Notes under the pieces: generated by a model
Told to the model about the DNA's origin: nothing
The model's database searches: none
What the model saw: the letters and a program-made list of their open reading frames with translations, nothing else
NCBI GenBank assembly: GCA_012513235.1
Contig: JAAZCO010000416.1
Span: forward strand, 1 to 11,131
Source: Gammaproteobacteria bacterium
Lineage (GTDB): Bacteria; Pseudomonadota; Gammaproteobacteria; Pseudomonadales; Pseudomonadaceae
Length of the DNA stretch: 11,131 bases
Direction: 5' to 3'
Shown here: positions 1 through 5,871 of the stretch, piece by piece
Layout: every line of letters starts with the position of its first letter
Numbering within the stretch: position 1 is the first letter of the stretch
Translations under genes and position numbers: made by a program

Positions 1-2
1 AC

Positions 3-125
3 CTCACCAATAAACGCTATTGGAACTGGGGTGATGTGCAAGGCACCAGCAGCACCAACCCGGGCCTAACTAGAGCCAGTCAGCCAGGCCGCCATGCCGC
101 TGTGAACTTGATTTGGGAGCTCTAA
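3..125 (+). CDS. TonB-dependent outer-membrane receptor, C-terminal end only (5' truncated by window edge)
   Basis: The frame is open from the left edge and ends at TAA 123-125, giving the last 40 residues of a protein that starts outside the window. The segment begins LTNKRYWNWGDVQG and has a PGR motif ten residues before the end, followed by an alternating polar/hydrophobic strand (AAVNLIWEL). TonB-dependent receptors, including the heme/hemoglobin receptor group, end this way: 'NLTxxxYWxWxDV', a short loop, 'xxPGR', then the last beta strand of the 22-strand barrel. Such receptors import iron complexes or other scarce nutrients across the outer membrane using TonB energy. The ligand cannot be told from this tail. 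The final residue is Leu rather than the usual Phe or Trp. It is unrelated to the O-antigen genes, is convergent with wzz and is followed by its own terminator. Confidence 0.75.
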   Translation, partial: LTNKRYWNWGDVQGTSSTNPGLTRASQPGRHAAVNLIWEL

Positions 126-428
126 GCTTATGCGCAAAGCCTGCCATAGTAAGCAACACAACAGCTACAGGCAGCGGTTCAACTAACAGCATTCCAAGCA
201 GCAGTGGCAGCGGTAATAACGTAGCAAGCGAGAACTACCGCAGGTACTCCATCGACCGCCACTCAAGTTTAAGATTTGAGTGGCGGTCGTTTTTCAAATA
301 CCTGCCCACGCAGAAAGGGAAGCTGAAACGATAAGCAGAACTCTAATTAAAAGCGCTACAGCATCTGCTGATCAGAAAATCGAAAACGACAAGTTCCATA
401 CTAAAATGGCTGCAAGCGCGGTCAGTTC
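126..428. other. Convergent intergenic region between receptor gene and wzz
   Basis: About 300 bases lie between the receptor stop and the wzz stop. Apart from the terminator at 253-294 I see no gene. The stretch 126-252 is rich in AGC/GGC triplets and holds two copies of GGCAGCGGT (170-178 and 206-214), 36 bases apart. Read in frame 2 it gives a Ser/Gly-rich peptide with no start or ribosome site that I trust. The stretch 295-428 shows no convincing minus-strand terminator for wzz. Confidence 0.5.
253..294 (+). terminator. Strong Rho-independent terminator of the receptor gene
   Basis: A perfect 14-bp inverted repeat (253-266 pairing with 276-289, CGACCGCCACTCAA and its complement) encloses a 9-base loop and is followed at once by five T residues (290-294). 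The T run lies only on the plus-strand exit side, so it ends plus-strand transcription coming from the receptor gene, about 128 bases after its stop. On the minus strand no T run follows the stem, so efficient intrinsic termination of wzz transcripts is not evident, although the stem could still protect the 3' end of a minus-strand RNA. Confidence 0.9.
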
Positions 429-1706
429 CTACAAATCTTGCGCTTTACGCTTACGAATCATACCGCGAATCAAGGCAGCAAAAACGCCAAGCATGCCACC
501 GATAACAACTCCAAGAGCAACGATCAATAATTTTTTGGGTTTGATTGGGCTAGTTGCTTCAACAGCAGTTTGGTCGATTCGTACTAAACGCAACTTATCC
601 ATATCAATTTTTAGATTTTTTAATCGTGAAATTTCTTTGCGGTTTTCTGCAAGCTCAGCAAGAAACAAGTCTTCATTTTCACGTGTTTCAAGCACTTCAA
701 TCTGTCGGTTATTTTCAAGCAACTTAAGTTCAGCTTTAATATCAACAATACGACCACTGGTAAAGTCATCACTCTCTCGTGCTAATAAGGCATCACGCTG
801 AGCAGTAAGCGCATCAGTACCCATAAAATAGAGTGGATTTTTATTACTGTTAACTTCAGTGCGCACTACATTGCTTGAACTGCGTACTTCATTAGCCATA
901 AGTGAAGGTGTGGTTGGTTTTTTAATGCCCAGCGACTTTGCAATTGATATAGCTTCATCTAATTCTGCAATACGGTTTTGCCTACGCTCTTTAAGTGTTT
1001 CACGTAACGCCGCGAGCTCATCATTCAGTTTTGCTTTTTTAAGAGTGTCATTTTCTTTGAGCTGTGCAATCTTCGCCTCTTTACTTGCTACATAGCCTGC
1101 CCGAGCGGTGCTAATTTTACGGACTAGAGTGGCTAATTGGTTATCAATAACAACCTCCAAGCTGCTTGCAATGCGTTGTTTCTCTAATTCAATTGCGTGT
1201 TTAATAAAACCATTAGCAATAGCAGCACCATCAATACCCTTTGGATACTCTATTTGAATACCAACATAGTTCGAAAAATTATTACTTTTAGGATCTGGTT
1301 TAAACACTTTAATATTCTTATCATTTATTATCTGAAACGATTGCTGGAGACTTTTATTTTCTGAAACTAATGGTTCAAATAAATTTTGATTTTCTTTAAA
1401 ATATTCGAAACGTGTTTCATATGACTCTAAGCTAGCTCCTACTTGGGTCAGCGCCTCCTCAGGACTCAAACTGTAAATATCCAAACCATTCAGCTCATGA
1501 AGATCTTTAGTTGCGGCTGGCTTAATAATACTTTTCACTTCATAGATAGGCGTAACAGTTAATGCATAAACCACTGTTAAGACAGTAATAACGGCAGTGA
1601 CCATAATAATTAGAATTTTTTCTTGCCACAGAGTGTGTGCTAACTCAAATAGGTCGATTTCATCTGAATCATATGAGTGTTGAGTGGGTTGAGGTGTGTT
1701 ACTCAT
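429..1706 (-). CDS. wzz: Wzz-family O-antigen chain-length determinant (polysaccharide co-polymerase)
   Basis: A 425-residue inner-membrane protein that regulates the number of repeat units added by the Wzy polymerase. An N-terminal cytoplasmic tail is followed by a Wzz-type 'DEIDLFELAHTLWQEK' segment (about 15-30), TM1 at about 31-52 and the periplasmic start 'TPIYEVKSIIKP'. Long charged helices likely to form coiled coils lie at about 186-255 and 320-372. The loop motif PLYFMGTDAL (291-300) and a proline-containing junction 'SPIKPKK' (386-392) lead into Gly-rich TM2 (about 393-413), with a short basic tail. This TM-periplasmic-TM plan is diagnostic for Wzz. At 425 residues it is longer than E. 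coli WzzB and nearer the long Wzz/FepE type, which suggests long-chain control, though length alone does not prove modality. The start at 1706 has only a weak, distant AAGGA upstream. A sampled 60-base stretch of the periplasmic part (1321-1380) is 28% G+C. Confidence 0.93.
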   Translation of the reverse strand: MSNTPQPTQHSYDSDEIDLFELAHTLWQEKILIIMVTAVITVLTVVYALTVTPIYEVKSIIKPAATKDLHELNGLDIYSLSPEEALTQVGASLESYETRFEYFKENQNLFEPLVSENKSLQQSFQIINDKNIKVFKPDPKSNNFSNYVGIQIEYPKGIDGAAIANGFIKHAIELEKQRIASSLEVVIDNQLATLVRKISTARAGYVASKEAKIAQLKENDTLKKAKLNDELAALRETLKERRQNRIAELDEAISIAKSLGIKKPTTPSLMANEVRSSSNVVRTEVNSNKNPLYFMGTDALTAQRDALLARESDDFTSGRIVDIKAELKLLENNRQIEVLETRENEDLFLAELAENRKEISRLKNLKIDMDKLRLVRIDQTAVEATSPIKPKKLLIVALGVVIGGMLGVFAALIRGMIRKRKAQDL

Positions 1707-1736
1707 TGAGATCTCTAATCCTTAACTGACGTAGTT

Positions 1737-1765
1737 TTAATAGTTTGGCGAACACAAACTGTCCG
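1737..1765 (-). promoter_or_regulatory. Possible sigma70-type promoter upstream of wzz
   Basis: On the minus strand a -35-like CGGACA (1760-1765) and a -10-like TATTAA (1737-1742) are separated by exactly 17 bases, about 30 bases before the wzz start. Each box matches the consensus at four of six positions. The region also forms an 8-bp inverted repeat with a 5-base loop (1747-1754 with 1760-1767, one G-U pair on the minus strand) overlapping the -35 box. A separate promoter would make sense because wzz is separated from wbpM by 463 bases. The match is modest and could be chance. Confidence 0.25.
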
Positions 1766-1913
1766 CCCTATGGTTTGCATTGAGATATGTGGCGCGGGAA
1801 TCCTTTACGTGGGCCCAAGTACGATTACTACCGACGGGAACTGGCAAAGCAATTAAAACAATAAGAGTGAAAGCGACAAGCGTGCGTGTGAGTACGGAAG
1901 GCTGGGCTGACAT
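1737..1913 (-). pseudogene. Probable 5' remnant of an O-antigen ligase/polymerase-like (Wzy/WaaL family) gene
   Basis: A 58-codon frame runs from ATG 1911-1913 to TAA 1737-1739. The ATG has a GGA six bases upstream. The peptide starts MSAQPSVLT, then has a hydrophobic segment (about 9-26) ending in ALPVPVGSNRTWA. O-antigen ligase family proteins (Wzy_C/PF04932-type membrane proteins) of gammaproteobacteria commonly begin with one hydrophobic helix ending in 'LPxPLGxNRPWAW', so I recall this as their N-terminus. After 'RTWA' the resemblance stops: the next 29 residues are polar, where the real family continues with further membrane helices. A deletion or rearrangement near 1800-1825 would explain this. 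It lies directly upstream of wzz in the same direction, a natural place for a polymerase or ligase gene. It could instead be a small membrane peptide. The similarity is from memory, not a search. Confidence 0.5.
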
Positions 1914-2096
1914 AGTTATTCCATCGGGCAATCACAATCCATGTAACACATGTGTGCTAGGCCACACTAAGTGTATAAGGCTACGTAGAATCAAAAGGCA
2001 GCTAGTTTAGCAGATGCTTACGCCTAAAAACCATTTTAAGAGTAATGAATAATGCAAAGTGCCTAGTACAAGCGCGCTCTAGTAATGCGCACCACA
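1914..2096. other. Intergenic DNA between the ligase-like remnant and the wbpM 3' structure
   Basis: No gene or RNA gene is recognised here. A 10-bp perfect palindrome ACACATGTGT lies at 1946-1955, close to a GTGTG...CACAC pair around 1952-1967. These could be a protein-binding site or chance. I found no well-matched promoter. Together with the remnant beside it, the stretch looks like DNA left by past rearrangement at the end of the cluster. Confidence 0.35.
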
Positions 2097-2159
2097 GCCT
2101 CTGCTTCTCTCTCGCTGTTGGCGTATAGGTTTATAACCAACAGTTAGGATGGCAGAGGC
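2097..2159 (-). terminator. Nested inverted repeat just after wbpM (possible 3'-end or terminator-like structure)
   Basis: Two perfect inverted repeats are nested. The outer 8-bp pair is GCCTCTGC at 2097-2104 with GCAGAGGC at 2152-2159. The inner 7-bp pair is CTGTTGG at 2115-2121 with CCAACAG at 2137-2143. The element starts about 10 bases after the wbpM stop codon when read on the minus strand. No T run follows on either strand, so it is not a classic intrinsic terminator. It may stabilise the 3' end of the long operon transcript, mark a processing point, or be a binding site. The inner loop also offers an alternative GGTT-TAT-AACC hairpin (2128-2138). Confidence 0.4.
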
Positions 2160-2169
2160 GTGTGAGTAT

Positions 2170-4170
2170 TTACTCCGGAACTGCCAGCTTCTTCTGGTGA
2201 TACACCCAATCTACGAGCTCGCCTTGGGGTACATAACCATCCACAGTCTTGCGCAAAATCTGGCGGATGTGTTCACAGTCGCCGCTTTTGGCGGCGGTCA
2301 TGAGATTTTGCAAGACCACTTCCAGCTCAACCCACGGCAGGAAATCTTCATCGGCGCGCATGATCATGCTGTGTTCAGTCGGTGAGACGTTATCGCCGAT
2401 CAATAACTCTTCATAGAGCTTCTCACCGGGACGCAAACCACTGAACTCAACGGCAATCTCACCACTGGGATTGGCTTCACTGCGCACGGTTAAGCCGGTG
2501 AGATTAATCATCTTCTCCGCCAGCTCAACAATCTTCACCGGCTCGCCCATATCCAAGACAAACACATCACCACCCTGCCCCATGGAGCCGGCCTGAATGA
2601 CTAACTGCGAGGCTTCGGGAATGGTCATAAAGTAGCGGGTCATTTTCGGATGCGTGACCGTGACTGGGCCGCCACGTTTGATTTGCTCACGAAATAACGG
2701 AATCACTGAGCCCGACGAGCCCAGCACATTGCCAAAGCGCACCATGGTGAAACGCGTGTGATTCACATAGCTCTGCTGATCCGTCGCATCACTGAACAAA
2801 CGGCACGACAACTCTTTACTCAACGCCTGCAACACCATCTCTGCTAAGCGCTTGGTACTGCCCATCACATTGGTTGGGCGCACCGCTTTGTCGGTGGAGA
2901 TCAGCACAAAGTGCTCAACACCCGCCGCAATCGCCGCTTGTGCGGTATTGAGCGTACCAATCACGTTATTAAGAATACCTTCTGCGGTATTGTGCTCCAC
3001 CATAGGCACATGCTTATAGGCCGCCGCGTGATAGACAGTATCGACTTTCCAAGTATCCATCACTTCGCGCAGACGCTGCAGGTTACGGATCGAGCCTAAG
3101 ATTGGAATCACCCGCACACTTAAAGCTTCTGTACAGAGGCGGGCCTCCAACTCTTTGTGAATGCTATAAAGATTAAACTCACTGTGCTCAAACAAAATCA
3201 ACGTGGTCGCGCCGCTGGCTAAAATCTGCCGACACAACTCCGAACCAATCGAACCACCGGCACCGGTCACCATCACCACTTGATCTTTAATGCAGCGCTC
3301 AAACAACTCAAGCTGCGGCGCAACGGCATCACGACCTAAGAGGTCTGCAATGTCCACTTCTTGCAAATCCTGAACCTTAACGCGACCGCTGGCCAAATCC
3401 ATAAAGCCTGGAATACTGCGCACATGTAAAGCAAACGGCTCAAGCTCAGCCAACACTTCACGCCGACGTGCACGCGGCGCAGACGGCATCGCCAGTAGCA
3501 CTTGCGTGGCACCGGTCAGCTGCATCATTTTTTCAATATGCTTGGGTTTATAGACTTTTAACCCCGCAATAGTGCGAGTTGCAATGGCATCATCATCATC
3601 AATAAAGGCCACCGGACGCATGCTTTTACCCATACGCAGCGCGGCGACTAATTGATTACCCGCCGAGCCCGCACCATAAACCGCCACGCGCGGTAAATGA
3701 TCATCGTGCTGTTTCATAAAAGGGATATGCGGCACGGCTTCCAGCCAATCACCCAAGAAATATTGACGCATCAGTAGGCGCAGACCACCGATGGTCAAAA
3801 TGCTCACCCACCAGTAATTGATCACCAAAGAACGCGGCACCAACGCGCTGCCCTCTTGAAACCAATATACCGCCAAGGCAAACACCAACGCTGAAATCGT
3901 CACCGCTTTAGCAATCGCCACCAGCACTTCTTTGCCGACATAGCGCATTACCGCACGGTACATGCCAAACTTAACAAACAGCGGCACAGCAATAATCGGT
4001 GCGATAATAAACAACCAACGGTGCTCACCCAAAGGATGCACCGCATCATCCATACCTAAGCGCACCACAAACGCCATCCACAACGAAAACCACACCAACA
4101 AAATATCGGTGAACACTTGCACTAAACGCTTATAGCGACGCGGCAAGGCTAATAGCCAGTCTCTAAACAT
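2170..4170 (-). CDS. wbpM: WbpM, membrane-bound UDP-GlcNAc 4,6-dehydratase
   Basis: A 666-residue protein, almost exactly the length of P. aeruginosa WbpM. It removes water from UDP-GlcNAc to give UDP-4-keto-6-deoxy-GlcNAc, the precursor of D-FucNAc and D-QuiNAc in O-antigen. The N-terminal third has about four membrane helices (roughly 18-37, 51-69, 85-104 and 115-135), which anchor it in the inner membrane. A first Rossmann-like domain starts with GAGSAG (166-171), and the catalytic short-chain dehydrogenase domain starts with TGAGGSIG (302-309), the NAD(P)-binding loop. The active site follows STDKAVRPTNVMGSTK: Met436 replaces the usual Tyr in YxxxK, with Lys440, as is characteristic of WbpM. 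LRPGEKLYEEL (579-589) is the typical C-terminal family motif. The start at 4170 has a good AAGGA eight bases upstream. It follows wbpL in the same direction, as in Pseudomonas O-antigen clusters. Confidence 0.97.
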   Translation of the reverse strand: MFRDWLLALPRRYKRLVQVFTDILLVWFSLWMAFVVRLGMDDAVHPLGEHRWLFIIAPIIAVPLFVKFGMYRAVMRYVGKEVLVAIAKAVTISALVFALAVYWFQEGSALVPRSLVINYWWVSILTIGGLRLLMRQYFLGDWLEAVPHIPFMKQHDDHLPRVAVYGAGSAGNQLVAALRMGKSMRPVAFIDDDDAIATRTIAGLKVYKPKHIEKMMQLTGATQVLLAMPSAPRARRREVLAELEPFALHVRSIPGFMDLASGRVKVQDLQEVDIADLLGRDAVAPQLELFERCIKDQVVMVTGAGGSIGSELCRQILASGATTLILFEHSEFNLYSIHKELEARLCTEALSVRVIPILGSIRNLQRLREVMDTWKVDTVYHAAAYKHVPMVEHNTAEGILNNVIGTLNTAQAAIAAGVEHFVLISTDKAVRPTNVMGSTKRLAEMVLQALSKELSCRLFSDATDQQSYVNHTRFTMVRFGNVLGSSGSVIPLFREQIKRGGPVTVTHPKMTRYFMTIPEASQLVIQAGSMGQGGDVFVLDMGEPVKIVELAEKMINLTGLTVRSEANPSGEIAVEFSGLRPGEKLYEELLIGDNVSPTEHSMIMRADEDFLPWVELEVVLQNLMTAAKSGDCEHIRQILRKTVDGYVPQGELVDWVYHQKKLAVPE

Positions 4171-4178
4171 TATCTTTG

Positions 4179-4183
4179 TCCTT
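4179..4183 (-). promoter_or_regulatory. Ribosome binding site of wbpM
   Basis: AAGGA on the minus strand lies eight bases before the ATG at 4168-4170 and supports that start. Confidence 0.7.
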
Positions 4184-4233
4184 GTAGATCATGTGGAGCT
4201 GATAGCAACATCAACATCATCAACTTAATCAGC

Positions 4234-5256
4234 TTAAAGCACTGCTTTTTCCAGCTCACCCGCTTTAAATTTTACTGCCAGTATAATCAAAGGCGCATAG
4301 GCGATCACGACACCGGCCAAACCATCGATATAACTTAGGCCAACAGCGAATGCTATGGGCAGCAACCACAGTAGATTTAGCGCTAACACCGCCAAAGTCA
4401 CCGGACGATGTGCGCCAAACTGACGTGAAGCATACTGATACGCATGACTGCGATGCGCCTCATACACCTTATCGCCACGCAACAAACGGCGCAGCAAAGT
4501 AAAGGTCGCATCCACCACAAACACACCTAATAAAATCACCCAACTCCACAACAACTCAGCACTAAACCAAGCCGCCTGCAGCGATAACACTGCCAAAATC
4601 AAACCTAAAAAACCACTGCCCGCATCACCCATAAAAATGCGCGCAGGTGGGAAATTCCAACATAAAAACCCAGCCACCGCTGCGGCCAACAAAACAGGCA
4701 CTAAAGCTAAACTTGGCTGACCCAATAGCGCATACAAAATAGCACCACCAGCGCAGACACAGATCGCCTCAATACTGGCAATGCCATCAATGCCATCCAT
4801 AAAATTATACAGATTCAGCAACCAGACGATATAGACGGCAGCCAACACATGGCCCACCACACCTAAATCAAAAGACACACCAAACACCAGCAACGGCGGC
4901 AAACCACCCAGCCAATACAAAGCCCAAGCGGCTGATGAGAAGTGACCGAGTAAACGCCAACGCGCGGCAATATGCCCGTGATCATCTAAAAACCCGAGTA
5001 CCGCAACACCAGCCCCGGCACCAACAATGCTAATCACAAAGGGCCAAGGCAGCCACTGCAACACACCCAAAATCGGCAATACAGCCAGAAAACTTAAAAC
5101 AATCGCCACCCCACCACCGCGCGGCGTGGGTACTGAGTGCGAACTGCGCTCATTGGGGATATCCATCAAACTACTGGCCAACGCATAACGGCGCAAAACC
5201 CAAGTTAATACAAATGCAGCGATAAATACACCGGCAATAATCAGCCCGTTACTCAT
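4234..5256 (-). CDS. wbpL: WbpL-type initiating glycosyl-1-phosphate transferase (MraY/WecA family)
   Basis: A 340-residue polytopic inner-membrane enzyme that transfers a sugar-1-phosphate from a UDP-N-acetylated sugar to undecaprenyl phosphate, starting each O-antigen unit on the cytoplasmic face. Family signatures appear in order: MDIPNERSSH followed by TPRGGG (31-49), the metal/substrate pair in FLDDHGHI (Asp91-Asp92), NLYNFMDGIDGIA (148-160), the nucleophile region IFMGDAGSGFLG (207-218) and the HRSHAYQ loop (268-274). About ten or eleven hydrophobic helices are visible. In P. aeruginosa WbpL accepts UDP-D-FucNAc/QuiNAc-type sugars for B-band and GlcNAc for A-band. Here its partners (WbpM plus the reductase-like gene upstream) fit D-FucNAc or D-QuiNAc as first sugar. 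AAGGA six bases upstream supports the start. About 30 bases separate it from the acyltransferase gene. Confidence 0.95.
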   Translation of the reverse strand: MSNGLIIAGVFIAAFVLTWVLRRYALASSLMDIPNERSSHSVPTPRGGGVAIVLSFLAVLPILGVLQWLPWPFVISIVGAGAGVAVLGFLDDHGHIAARWRLLGHFSSAAWALYWLGGLPPLLVFGVSFDLGVVGHVLAAVYIVWLLNLYNFMDGIDGIASIEAICVCAGGAILYALLGQPSLALVPVLLAAAVAGFLCWNFPPARIFMGDAGSGFLGLILAVLSLQAAWFSAELLWSWVILLGVFVVDATFTLLRRLLRGDKVYEAHRSHAYQYASRQFGAHRPVTLAVLALNLLWLLPIAFAVGLSYIDGLAGVVIAYAPLIILAVKFKAGELEKAVL

Positions 5257-5262
5257 TGGAAA

Positions 5263-5267
5263 TCCTT
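5263..5267 (-). promoter_or_regulatory. Ribosome binding site of wbpL
   Basis: AAGGA on the minus strand, six bases before the ATG at 5254-5256, fixes the wbpL start. Confidence 0.7.
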
Positions 5268-5286
5268 GATAAAAATCACTTTAAAT

Positions 5287-5862
5287 TTAAACACGCAACA
5301 CCGTACCCGCTGGTATATTTTCGTCTTCAGGCACCACAACATGATAACCCGCACTGCAACCCGCCTGCAGCCAAGCCCGCGCACCGACGCGCACGCCACC
5401 CGCAATCTGCACACCTACACCTAGATGACCAAAATCACCTAACACAGCATCATGATCCAGTGTGGCATTGGCATTAATAATCGCCGCGCGGCCCACTTGA
5501 GCATCAACACCGACAACAGCCAAGGCCATCACCGCCGTACCCGCACCTAAAGCAACAGAACGACTGACATAAGCACGCGGATGCACCACAGACACCAATT
5601 CAATCCCTGCCTGCTCAATCGCCGCACACCACTGCTCACGCACTTGATTATTACCCACCGCCGCAATCGCACCCTGCGCATTAGCAGCAATACCAGCTAA
5701 ACCTGCAACATCACTCACCACTGGCAAACCAAAGGATTCTTGCAACTCAGGCCAACGATCATCCACAAACAGCACACGCTGCCATAGGCCGGATAACAGT
5801 GCAGATTCAGCCACCGCCTTACCGTGCCCACCGGCACCTAAAATCAATAATGTATTCGACAT
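5287..5862 (-). CDS. PglD/NeuD-like sugar O/N-acyltransferase (left-handed beta-helix)
   Basis: A 191-residue soluble protein. The N-terminal half is a small Rossmann-like sugar-nucleotide-binding domain beginning LLILGAGGHGKAVAES (5-20), with VDD at 33-35 and AAVGNNQVRE at 67-76. The C-terminal half (about 95-191) shows hexapeptide-repeat spacing of a left-handed beta helix. It contains NANATLDHDAVLGDFGHLG (130-148), where His137 matches the catalytic base of PglD; a second His at 146 is also conserved in the family. PglD acetylates UDP-4-amino-sugars using acetyl-CoA, and relatives acylate other amino sugars or sialic acid precursors. No aminotransferase gene is in the window, so the substrate is open: a 4-amino-sugar made elsewhere, or O-acetylation of a sugar in this pathway. 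GGTGAG lies directly before the start, nine bases after the upstream gene's stop, so translation is probably coupled. Confidence 0.85.
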   Translation of the reverse strand: MSNTLLILGAGGHGKAVAESALLSGLWQRVLFVDDRWPELQESFGLPVVSDVAGLAGIAANAQGAIAAVGNNQVREQWCAAIEQAGIELVSVVHPRAYVSRSVALGAGTAVMALAVVGVDAQVGRAAIINANATLDHDAVLGDFGHLGVGVQIAGGVRVGARAWLQAGCSAGYHVVVPEDENIPAGTVLRV

Positions 5863-5871
5863 CAGCTCACC

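Noticed and set aside
113..334. 73-codon plus-strand frame starting in the receptor tail
   Set aside because: Only a TTG start within the receptor gene, no ribosome site, and it runs through the terminator hairpin. Not accepted as a gene; the low-complexity tract is listed as a finding only.
280..801. 173-codon plus-strand frame over the end of wzz
   Set aside because: It lies mostly antisense to wzz, is Ser/Arg-rich without recognisable domains, and begins inside the receptor terminator. It is a reading-frame shadow.
1780..2010. 76-codon plus-strand frame in the wbpM-wzz gap
   Set aside because: It is antisense to the ligase-like remnant, Arg/Lys/Thr-rich, with no known motif.
2097..2159. 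Integron attC site as an explanation of the nested repeat
   Set aside because: The outer arms do not carry the conserved RYYYAAC/GTTRRRY core sites, and no integrase or cassettes are visible.
1707..2169. JUMPstart/ops element or IS end in the gap before wzz
   Set aside because: No GGCGGTAGCGT-type ops core is present on either strand, and no transposase fragment or clear terminal repeats with target duplication could be found.
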